From NCBI RefSeq assembly GCF_002155685.1, contig NZ_MUYK01000002.1:620001-684000 (forward strand): a stretch of DNA of 64,000 bases, given 5' to 3'. This stretch comes from Erythrobacter colymbi (GTDB lineage: Bacteria > Pseudomonadota > Alphaproteobacteria > Sphingomonadales > Sphingomonadaceae). The position numbers and the translations under genes were made by a program. Under the pieces are notes generated by a model that saw only the letters and a list, made by a program, of their open reading frames with translations, made no database searches and had not been told where the DNA came from. Positions within the stretch are counted from its first letter, which is position 1, and the number at the start of each line of letters is the position of its first letter. Below are positions 39,126 through 47,700 of this stretch, one piece after another.

Positions 39126-40341
39126 CCGGCCCCGGCAGCTCCTCCACGGTCCACGGCAGGCCGTGTGCGTTGAGCATCGCCATGAAGGGATCGGGGTCGA
39201 GCTGTTCGATGTTGAACACGCCCTCGCCCTGCCAATCGCCCTTCACCATCATCGCCGCGCCGATCATCGCAGGCACGCCGGTGGTGTAGCTCACGGCCTG
39301 ATTGCCGGTCTCCTCATAGGCCGCTTCGTGCGAACAGATGTTCTTGATGTAGAACGTCTTCTCACCCGAGCCATCCAAGGCCTCGCCGGTCGCGATCACG
39401 CCGATGTTGGTGTTGCCCTTGGTGGTCTCGCCCAACGTCTCGGGCTTGGGGAGCACCGCGGCGAGGAATTGCAGGGGGATGATGTCCTTCCCCTGATAAC
39501 GCACCGGCTCGATGCTCGTCATGCCGACGTTCTGGAGCACGGTGAGGTGCGTGATGTACTGGTCGCCGAAGGTCATCCAGAAGCGCGCGCGCTCGAGCTC
39601 GGGGACGAACTTGGCGAGGCTTTCCAGCTCCTCGTGATACATCAGGTACATGTTCTTCGGCCCGACGGCTTCGAAGTCGAAGGCGACCTTGTTCGACATG
39701 GCGGGCGTCTCCACCCACTCCCCGTTTTCCCAGTGACGCGCCGGGGCGGTCACTTCGCGGATGTTGATTTCGGGGTTGAAGTTGGTCGCGAAGTGCTGGC
39801 CATGATCGCCGCCGTTGCAATCGAGGATGTCGAGCTGGCGGATGGTCTTCAGCTTGTGCTTCTTGAGCCACATGGTGAAGACGCTGGTGACGCCCGGATC
39901 GAAGCCCGAACCCAGCAGCGCCATCAGGCCAGCGTCCTTGTAGCGCTCCTGGTAGGCCCACTGCCATTTGTACTCGAACTTCGCCTCGTCCTTGGGTTCG
40001 TAATTGGCGGTGTCGAGGTAATCGACGCCCGCTTCGAGGCAGGCGTCCATGATCGGCAGGTCCTGATAGGGCAGCGCGAGGTTGACCACGAGGCCCGCCC
40101 CGGTCTTGCGGATCAGGTTGACCATCGCCGGGACTTCCTCGGCGTCGATCTCGTAGGTGGCGATATCGCGCCCGCAGCGTTCCTTGACGCTCTTGGCGAT
40201 GGCGTCGCACTTCGATTTGGTGCGGCTGGCGAGGTGGATTTCGGGGAAGATGTCCGGGTTGAACGCCATCTTGTGGACGCAGACCGAGCTGACCCCGCCC
40301 GCACCAATGACAAGGACGGTGCTGGACTTTGCTGCCGACAT
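39115..40341 (-). CDS. Saccharopine-dehydrogenase-like carboxyspermidine synthase
   Basis: 408 residues. It condenses aspartate semialdehyde with a diamine and reduces the imine with NADPH. The Rossmann motif is [16 protein letters not shown], followed by [42 protein letters not shown] and [18 protein letters not shown] are typical of the carboxy(nor)spermidine synthase branch rather than lysine saccharopine dehydrogenases, and its neighbour is the matching decarboxylase. The start at 40341 begins MSAAKSS; the leader holds a large palindrome. Confidence 0.9.
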   Translation of the reverse strand: MSAAKSSTVLVIGAGGVSSVCVHKMAFNPDIFPEIHLASRTKSKCDAIAKSVKERCGRDIATYEIDAEEVPAMVNLIRKTGAGLVVNLALPYQDLPIMDACLEAGVDYLDTANYEPKDEAKFEYKWQWAYQERYKDAGLMALLGSGFDPGVTSVFTMWLKKHKLKTIRQLDILDCNGGDHGQHFATNFNPEINIREVTAPARHWENGEWVETPAMSNKVAFDFEAVGPKNMYLMYHEELESLAKFVPELERARFWMTFGDQYITHLTVLQNVGMTSIEPVRYQGKDIIPLQFLAAVLPKPETLGETTKGNTNIGVIATGEALDGSGEKTFYIKNICSHEAAYEETGNQAVSYTTGVPAMIGAAMMVKGDWQGEGVFNIEQLDPDPFMAMLNAHGLPWTVEELPGPVGF

Positions 40342-40383
40342 GATCAGAACCTTTCGTAATGCGAATCTTGCGCGCGCCTTAGA

Positions 40384-40429
40384 GCATTGCCCCGAAAAGT
40401 GGGAACCGGTTTTCGGGACGGGGCAATGC
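40384..40429. repeat. Long palindrome between carboxyspermidine synthase and dehydratase genes
   Basis: GCATTGCCCCG (40384-40394) pairs perfectly with CGGGGCAATGC (40419-40429); inside, CCGAAAA and TTTTCGG also pair around GTGGGAACCGG. The phrase AAAAGTGGGAACCGGTTTT is a classic alphaproteobacterial dispersed repeat. It lies in the divergent promoter region of the two genes. Confidence 0.8.
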
Positions 40430-40463
40430 AACCGACAAACATCCAACGCAGCCGACGGGACAA

Positions 40464-41426
40464 ATGATCCAGACTGAAATGCAAATGCCGACCGCCGAGG
40501 GGGTGCGCGCTGCTGCGCGGGCCGTGGCCGCGATCCTTCCGCCGACCCCGCTGCTCCCCGTCGAGATCGGCGGGGTGCGCGCGTGGGTGAAGGCGGACAA
40601 CCTGCAACCTATCGGCTCGTTCAAGATCAGGGGCGCGTGGTGGCGGCTGTCGAACCTGACGCCGGAAGAGCGCGCGGGCGGCGTGGTCGCGGTGTCATCG
40701 GGCAACCATGCGCAGGGTGTGGCGTGGAGCGCGCGGCGGCTCGGCATCCGCGCGACCATCGTCATGCCGCATGATGCGCCCGAGGTGAAACTGGCGAACA
40801 CGAAGGCTTTGGGGGCCGAAGTGGTGCTCTATCAACGCCCCGGAGAGGACCGCGATGCGGTGGCCGCCGGGCTGATTGCGCAGAACGGCGGCACGCTGGT
40901 GCACGCTTTCGGCGATCCTTGGGTGATCGAGGGACAGGGCAGCGCCGCGATCGAGATCGCCGCGCAGCTCGGCCATGCGCCTTCGCGCATTGTCGCCTGC
41001 TGCGGGGGCGGCGGGCTGACCGCCGGGCTTTCGCTCGGGGCGCCGGAGAGCGCGGTCCATCCGGTCGAGCCGGTGGGCTGGGACATGGTCGGGCAGGCGC
41101 TGGCCGCGGGCGAGCTTGTCCATGCCGCGCCCGATGCGCCCAAGACGATCTGCGACGCGCTCCAGCCCAATGTCACCAAGCCGATCAACCTCGCGGTGCT
41201 GCGTGGCCGGTCAGAGCCGGGCGTGACCGTCACCGACGAGGAGGTGCGCGCGGCGCAGCGCTTTGCCTTTGCCAACCTGCGGCTGGTGGTCGAACCCGGC
41301 GGCGCGGCGGCGCTGGCGGCGGCGCTGGCGGGCAAGGTGCCGGTGGATGCGGACACGGTGATCATGCTCACCGGCGGCAATGCCGATCCGGCGGCCTTCG
41401 CGGCGACGATCGCAGGGGCGTCCTGA
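40464..41426 (+). CDS. Threonine/serine dehydratase family PLP enzyme
   Basis: 320-residue fold-type II PLP enzyme. K54 in GSFKIRGAW forms the Schiff base; SSGNHAQGVAWSARRLG binds the phosphate; CCGGGGLTAG is the glycine loop. There is no C-terminal regulatory ACT domain, so it resembles catabolic threonine dehydratase or serine racemase rather than IlvA. The start MIQTEMQM has alternatives at residues 6 and 8. It is divergent from the polyamine operon. Confidence 0.9.
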   Translation: MIQTEMQMPTAEGVRAAARAVAAILPPTPLLPVEIGGVRAWVKADNLQPIGSFKIRGAWWRLSNLTPEERAGGVVAVSSGNHAQGVAWSARRLGIRATIVMPHDAPEVKLANTKALGAEVVLYQRPGEDRDAVAAGLIAQNGGTLVHAFGDPWVIEGQGSAAIEIAAQLGHAPSRIVACCGGGGLTAGLSLGAPESAVHPVEPVGWDMVGQALAAGELVHAAPDAPKTICDALQPNVTKPINLAVLRGRSEPGVTVTDEEVRAAQRFAFANLRLVVEPGGAAALAAALAGKVPVDADTVIMLTGGNADPAAFAATIAGAS

Positions 41427-41453
41427 CAGGCTCTCGCCGCGCGCCAGCGCCCG

Positions 41454-41495
41454 CCAGACCCCCTCCAGACCCCCGCCAGACCCGTCCAGACCCCT
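41454..41495. repeat. Four-copy 10-11 bp tandem repeat CCAGACCC
   Basis: Four units beginning CCAGACC at 41454, 41465, 41476 and 41486, spacings 11, 11 and 10, each ending C-rich with one variable base pair. They occupy the gap after the dehydratase and are followed 23 bases later by a parS-like palindrome. Confidence 0.75.
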
Positions 41496-41517
41496 GTTCG
41501 CGGAGGGTTAGCGACAG

Positions 41518-41533
41518 GGTTTCACGTGAAACA
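41518..41533. promoter_or_regulatory. Candidate ParB-binding site (parS)
   Basis: GGTTTCACGTGAAACA matches the bacterial parS consensus TGTTNCACGTGAAACA at every position but the first, and its central GTTTCACGTGAAAC is a perfect palindrome. It lies in a 274-bp gene-free gap. No parA or parB is in the window. Confidence 0.65.
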
Positions 41534-41700
41534 CGGCGAATTTCGCATCTGCGAAGTTTTCGCGCGCCAAAAACGCGGAATGCGCGTATGGGGCGCCCTC
41601 GCACAGGCGGGCCTTGTCGGCTTTTCGCCTCTTATTACCCGGAACAGCCGCGCCTACCGCAACGGGCCTCTTGCGCCGTTCCCGACGAGTTTGCCTCCCC

Positions 41701-43494
41701 ATGACATTCCCCGCCCTGCCCGCCACCATCGAAGCCGCCCTTGCCGAGCGCGGCTATGCCGCTGCCACCCCCGTCCAGGCCGAGGTGCTGCGTCCCGAAG
41801 CGGCGGGGCGCGATCTGGTCGTCTCGGCCCAGACCGGCTCGGGCAAGACGGTTGCCTTCGGCCTTGCGATGGTGCCGGAACTGCTTGGTTCGGAAGGGAA
41901 AATCGGCTTCGTCGAAGCGCCGCGCGCGCTCGTCATCACCCCCACCCGCGAGCTCGCCCTGCAGGTCAGCCGCGAGCTCGAATGGCTCTACCAGCGCACC
42001 GGCGCCCGCGTGGCGACCTGTGTCGGCGGCATGAACCCCTCGGCCGAGCGCAAGGTGCTCCACTCCGGCCCCGCCATCGTGGTCGGCACCCCGGGCCGGT
42101 TGCGCGACCACTTCGAGCGCGGGGCGCTCGATCTCTCGCAGCTCGCCGTTGCGGTGCTCGACGAGGCGGACGAAATGCTCGACATGGGCTTCCGCGAAGA
42201 GCTTGAAGCGATCCTCGACGCGACGCCAGAAACGCGCCGTACCCTGTTGTTTTCGGCCACAATGCCGCGCCCGATCGAAGCCCTCGCCCGGCGCTACCAG
42301 CACGAGGCGCTGCGCATCGCCACCATCTCCGAAGGCGACCGCGGGCATGGCGATATCGCCTATCAGGCGGTCACCGTCTCCCCGCCCGAGGTCGAGAATG
42401 CGGTGGTCAACCTGCTGCGCTTCCACGAGGCGGAAACCGCAATCCTGTTCTGCGCCACGCGCGAGAAGGTGCGGCACCTGCACGCGACCCTGCAGGAGCG
42501 CGGCTTTGCGGTCGTGGCGCTCTCGGGCGAACATTCGCAATCCGAGCGTAATCAGGCACTTCAGGCCCTGCGCGATGGCCGCGCCCGGGTCTGCGTCGCC
42601 ACCGATGTCGCCGCGCGCGGGATCGACCTGCCGACGCTGAGCCTGGTCGTTCATGTTGAAATCCCCCGCGATGTCGAGACCCTGCAGCACCGCTCGGGCC
42701 GCACCGGGCGCGCAGGGCGCAAGGGGATCGCGGTGCTGATCGTGCCCTTCTCCGCCCGCCGGCGGGTCGATGCGATGCTGAACCGCGCGCGGATCAATGC
42801 CGAGTGGCAGGACGTGCCCGACCGCGAAATGATCGCCCACCGCGACCGCGAGCGCCTGCTGGGCAAGCTGCTCGCCCCGACCGAATTCGACGAAGCCGAT
42901 CGCGAGCTTGCCCACCAGCTGCTCGAGGAACGCAGCCCCGAGGATATCGCCGCGATGCTCGTCCAGGCGCACCGCGCGCGGATGCCCGAGCCTGAGGAAA
43001 TCGCCGCCAACACCAGCGAAGCGCAGAAGGAACGCCACCGCCCCGGCTTCGAGGACACCGTGTGGTTCCGCATGGACATCGGCCGCAGCGTCGGGGCCGA
43101 CCCGCGCTGGCTGCTGCCCCTGATCTGCCGCCGCGGGCACATCACCCGTAACGAGATCGGCGCGATCCGCATCGGGCAGGCCGAGACCTACTTCCAGATT
43201 CCCCGCGCCATCGCCGACAAGTATGCGGCCTCCGCCGCGCGCACGGCCGAGGCGCAGGGTGACGAGGAAGTGGTTCACATCGAGCGCTCCGACGCCGGCC
43301 CGCGCGAGGCGGCACGCACCAACCGCCAGCGCCGCCCCTCGCGCAGCAGCGCCGACAACGCCTTCGTCAAGGCCAAGCCGCCCGCACGCGGCTTCGCCAA
43401 GCCCGGCGCGGGTCCCAAGCCCGGCCAGAAACCGGGCCAGAAACCGAGCAAGCCTGCCCACCACAAGCACAAGCGCAAGTTCAAGCAGCCCTGA
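41701..43494 (+). CDS. DEAD-box RNA helicase (DeaD/DbpA-like)
   Basis: 597 residues from ATG 41701. RecA domain 1 has the Walker A AQTGSGKT (43-50), PTRELALQ, and VLDEADEMLD; RecA domain 2 has the arginine-finger HRSGRTGRAGRKG. A C-terminal region DTVWFRMDIGRSVGAD...HITRNEIGAIRIG matches the DbpA RNA-binding domain, followed by a basic, Gly/Pro/Lys tail (PKPGQKPGQKPSK) likely to grip RNA. Function is probably ribosome assembly or mRNA remodelling in cold. It lies 106 bp before the M48 gene. Confidence 0.94.
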   Translation: MTFPALPATIEAALAERGYAAATPVQAEVLRPEAAGRDLVVSAQTGSGKTVAFGLAMVPELLGSEGKIGFVEAPRALVITPTRELALQVSRELEWLYQRTGARVATCVGGMNPSAERKVLHSGPAIVVGTPGRLRDHFERGALDLSQLAVAVLDEADEMLDMGFREELEAILDATPETRRTLLFSATMPRPIEALARRYQHEALRIATISEGDRGHGDIAYQAVTVSPPEVENAVVNLLRFHEAETAILFCATREKVRHLHATLQERGFAVVALSGEHSQSERNQALQALRDGRARVCVATDVAARGIDLPTLSLVVHVEIPRDVETLQHRSGRTGRAGRKGIAVLIVPFSARRRVDAMLNRARINAEWQDVPDREMIAHRDRERLLGKLLAPTEFDEADRELAHQLLEERSPEDIAAMLVQAHRARMPEPEEIAANTSEAQKERHRPGFEDTVWFRMDIGRSVGADPRWLLPLICRRGHITRNEIGAIRIGQAETYFQIPRAIADKYAASAARTAEAQGDEEVVHIERSDAGPREAARTNRQRRPSRSSADNAFVKAKPPARGFAKPGAGPKPGQKPGQKPSKPAHHKHKRKFKQP

Positions 43495-43512
43495 GGGGGG
43501 GCAAAGGGGCAC

Positions 43513-43541
43513 TTGAACTCGGGTTAGTCACGAAGTTACAC
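43513..43541 (+). promoter_or_regulatory. Weak candidate promoter of the M48-helicase operon
   Basis: TTGAAC (43513-43518), a 17-bp spacer and TTACAC (43536-43541), about 60 bases before the M48 start. The -35 is a good match and the -10 poor. Confidence 0.3.
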
Positions 43542-43600
43542 GGTCTTAAGCGGTGCGGTGATAGGCCGCGTCGCTCCACCTCCGACCGAGTGCCCACCCG

Positions 43601-44782
43601 ATGTCCGACAGCCTGCCCGCAAGGGCGCTCGCCCCGCTCGCCTACCATCAGGACGTGATCGCCTATCTCAAGCGCGCCGAGCGGCACGCGTGGGAGTGGT
43701 CGGCCTCGGATCTGGTCGCGCCGGAGGTGGCCGAAGTGCGCGAGGCGATGCTGCGCGACACCTACCGTCTCGAACCGCAGGGCCACCCCGCGGTGTTCGA
43801 GGCCTGCCACACCGCGATGGAACGCCTCGGGATCGCGGCGCCGGTGACGCTCTATCAGGCGAACGACGGCACGATGAACGCCTCGCTCGTCCATGTGCCG
43901 GGCGAGATCCACCTGGTGTTCTTCGGCCCGATCCTCGAGAAGCTCTCGCCCGACGAGCTGCTCGCGCTGATGGGGCACGAGCTGTCGCACTACCTGCTGT
44001 GGTCGATGGACGAGCGCGCCTATTACCGCGCCTCGCGCGTGTTCGACCACGCCCTGTCCTATCCCGACGCGCGCCCCTCGCACAGCGAGACCGCGCGGCT
44101 CTTCAGCCTGAACACCGAGCTCTTCGCCGATCGCGGCGCGGCGATCGCGGCGGGCTCTCCGGGGCCGGCGGTGGCGGTGCTGGTCAAGGTGATGACGGGT
44201 CTCACCAATGTCGATCCCGAGGCCTATCTGCGCCAGGCGCAGGAGGTGGAGGCTTCCAGCGGCAAATCGCGCGGGATGTCGCATCCCGAGGCATACCTGC
44301 GGGCCCGCGCGCTCCAGCTGTGGTGGGCCGATGATCCCGATCTGCCCGCATGGCTTGAAAAGCAGCTGCAAGGCCCGCTCTCGATCGAGGCGCTCGACCT
44401 GCTCGGCCAGAGCCGTCTTACGGATATGACCCGCGGCTTCCTCGCGCGGTTCATGGCCGAACTGGCGGTTGCCAGCGAGGAGATCGACACCCAGCTGCGT
44501 GCGGTCTTTCCCGATTTCGGGTGCAGCGCCGAGGCCCCGCTCGACCTCGCCGAGATCGGCGTCGAGCGGATCGACGATGCCACCCGCGACTATTTCATCG
44601 CGCTGATGTTCGACCTTGCCATGGCCGATCCCGACGCGACCGAGGCGAGCATGCTCGCCGCCGCCAAGATCGCCGCGGCGATGGGCGCGAGCGAGCGGCT
44701 GAATGCGGCGCTGCGGCGCGATCTCAAATGGACCAAGGCCCGCGCCGACCGGCTGGTGGCACAGGCGGCGAAGGCAGCATGA
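43601..44782 (+). CDS. M48-family cytoplasmic metallopeptidase
   Basis: 393 residues with no signal peptide and no membrane segment, unlike HtpX-type M48 enzymes. Zinc site HELSH (126-130) in LMGHELSHYLLWSM; third ligand E173 in LNTELFADRGAA, the family's E-x-x-x-D. The rest is helical, with an Ala-rich C-terminal half. Its stop overlaps the start of the giant helicase gene by 4 nt (ATGA), so the two are cotranslated and very likely one functional unit. Substrate unknown. Confidence 0.88.
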   Translation: MSDSLPARALAPLAYHQDVIAYLKRAERHAWEWSASDLVAPEVAEVREAMLRDTYRLEPQGHPAVFEACHTAMERLGIAAPVTLYQANDGTMNASLVHVPGEIHLVFFGPILEKLSPDELLALMGHELSHYLLWSMDERAYYRASRVFDHALSYPDARPSHSETARLFSLNTELFADRGAAIAAGSPGPAVAVLVKVMTGLTNVDPEAYLRQAQEVEASSGKSRGMSHPEAYLRARALQLWWADDPDLPAWLEKQLQGPLSIEALDLLGQSRLTDMTRGFLARFMAELAVASEEIDTQLRAVFPDFGCSAEAPLDLAEIGVERIDDATRDYFIALMFDLAMADPDATEASMLAAAKIAAAMGASERLNAALRRDLKWTKARADRLVAQAAKAA

Positions 44783-47700
44783 GCAGCGAAATGCACGACG
44801 AGACCGGCCTCCCCTCCGCGCCCGCCGCACCTGCACCTGCCCGCCTGCTGCGCGCGGTGCTGGCCGACGGCAACCGCCTGACGCCCGACGATCTCGTCCA
44901 CGCCATGCTCGGCCTGATGCGCGAGGTGGCGGGCCTCCACGCCCAGGGCCGCGTCGCGCAGATCGGGCTCGACAGCGTGATCGAGAACGAGGACGGGCAG
45001 CTTGCCCTCGCCAATCCCGCCGGCGTGCCCCCGCGCGGCAATCTCAAGGCGATCCACGCGGTGCAGCCGCAGGTCTCGAGCGCGCTCAAGCTGGTGGGCA
45101 ATTACCGCGTCACGCAGGACGAGGAGCTCGGCACCAAGGTCGACGATCTGATGGTGCTCGACGGCGATGCGCCCGAGCCCAAACATCCCGCCTTCATCAC
45201 CGGCCTGCGCAGCTGGGAGACCGTGCTCGGCCACCATGACGAGATCACCGACGTGTTCCAGCTCGGCATGGTCATGGCCGCGCTGGCCTGCGGGATCGAT
45301 GTCGAGGACGCCAAGGATCTCCAGCGCTTCTCGATGAACCGCGACAACCTGTTCGCCATCGCCCCGCGCCTGCATCCGGTGCTCGCCTCGCTGATCCTCG
45401 AGGCGACGCAGCTCAACCGTCACGAGCGCGCCAAGGATGTCGCCGAACTCGCCCAGCGGCTCGATACCTGGCGCGACCAGCCGACCAGCATCGATGTCGA
45501 GCGGGTGCTGGCCGAGGCGACCGGCGTGCCCGGACGGCGCACCGCGGTGCTCAGCCACCTGCGCGACCGCCTGTTCGACCTCTCGCGCCGCAACCGCCTG
45601 ATCCACTTCCGCCCGACGCAGAGCTCGATCAATTTCACCGATGCCAGCATCCCGATCGTGATGCGCATCGAAAGCGTGCGCGCCGATGCGCTGTGCACGT
45701 GGAAGGGCGCCTTCACCAAGGACGTGCTGGGGGGCAAGTCGGTCCCGCTCAACCGCTGGCTCCGGTTCGAGGACCAGCCGCAGATCCCCTCGCAGATCGA
45801 CCGGATCATCCAGGAAAACCGCCGCAACAGGAACGAATACGGCTTCTCCAGCTTGCGCCTGACGGTCGCCTTCCTCCACTGGCACAACCTGAGGGAAGCC
45901 CCCGAGGAGCGCATCAGTTCGCCCCTTCTGTGGCTGCCGGTCGAGGTGACCAAGCGCAAGGGCGTGCGCGACCAGTATGTGATGAGCTGCCCGGAGACCG
46001 TCGCCGAGTTCAACCCGGCGCTACGCCACATGCTGCGCCAGCTCTATGCGATCGAGCTGCCCGAGACGGTCGATCTTGCCCAGACCCCGATCGAGGCGGT
46101 GCACGAGGTGATCCGCCGCCAGATCCACCAGAGCGAGCCCGGCGTGCGGCTGGAGTTGCAGGAGCGTCCGGCGATCCGCCTGATCCTCCAGCGCGCGGTC
46201 GCCCGCGTGAACAAGTTCAACCGCCGCCGCCCCGGCGCGCGCGAGACGATCAGCGCCAAGGCCGAATTCAGCTATGCGCGCGACGATTACCGCCCGCTCG
46301 GCCTCGCCCTGTTCGAGAAATTCGTGAAGCCCGATCCGCTGCCGCAGCGCATCGCCACCGGCGGGGGCTACACCCCCAAGCGCGAGCTGATGGTCGCCGA
46401 GACCGAGAGCCAGGCCTATGGCAAGGCCGGCGGCGAGGGACACAAGTACAGTTGGGAGATCGACTGCACCTGCGTCACCCTCGCCAACTTCAACTACAAG
46501 AAGATGTCGCTGGTGCGCGATTACAACGCGCTGATCGACACGCCCGAGGTGCAGCCCGCCTTCGATCAGGTCTTCTCGATCGAGCCGCGGCCTTTCGTCG
46601 AGGAAGCGCCGCCGCCGATCCCGCCCGCCGAGCAGTGGGGCGTGGTGGCGAGCGATGCGACGCAGGACCAGGCGGTCGCCTTTGCGCGCACGGGTCGCAG
46701 CTACATCATCCAGGGCCCGCCGGGCACGGGCAAATCGCAGACCATCACCAACCTGATCGCCGACTATGCCGGGCAAGGCAAACGCGTGCTGTTCGTGTGC
46801 GAGAAGCGCGCGGCGCTCGACGTGGTGTATCACCGTCTGGGGCAGGCGGGGCTCGATGGCCTTGCGACGATCATCCACGACGCGCAGGACGACAAGAAGG
46901 CGTTCATCGCCGATCTGGCCGACCATTACGAGCGCTGGGGCCGCACGCCCGATGGCCTCGCCGATGCCCAGGCCGCCCGCGCGCAGACCGTGGCGGCGCT
47001 GAGCGAGCATCTGAAGCAGATCGCCGCGTTCGAGGCCGCCGTGGGCGCGGCCGATGCGGCGAGCGGTGCGCTGCCCCTGCGCGATCTGGTGCGCCGGGCT
47101 GCCGCGCTCCCGCCTCCACCGCAGGGCATGGGCGCCGCCGCGCGCGAAGCCCTGCCCTCGCTCGCGCAATGGGACAGCCAGCGCGACATGGCCGCCCGCG
47201 CCTTCCGCGCCTTCCGCGAGCTTGCGGGAGCGCCCAACCTCGCCTCGCACCCCTTCGCCCGCCTGCGTGCAGACGTGCTGCTGCGCGAGCGGCCCTATTC
47301 CGAGGTCGAGGCTGCGCTCGGCGCGATCGAGGCGCTGCTCCAGCGGCTCGACCCGCTGCTGGCGGACGAGGCAACGCCGCTATCGGGCGACACGCTGCTC
47401 GGCGAAGCGAGCGAGGCGGCGCTGCTGGCCGGAATGCTGGTCGAGACCGGCCTTGCCCGCTCGCCCGGGCTGCTCGATCCGGTTTCGCCCGAGACCCTCG
47501 CCTTGCAGACCGATCTTGCCGCCATCGCCACGCTCGAAGCCGCGCAGGCTGCGGCGGAGAAGGATGCGAAGGGCTGGCACGATCCGCTCAGCCCCGCCGA
47601 CACCGCCGCCGCGCTGGAACTGGCGCGCGCCAAGGAAGGTTCGTTCCTCGCGGTGTTCAGCGGCGCTTGGCGGACGCTGAAGGCGACGGTGCAGGCGCGT

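Noticed and set aside
41454..41495. CRISPR-like repeat
   Set aside because: The units are contiguous 10-11 bp repeats with no spacers.
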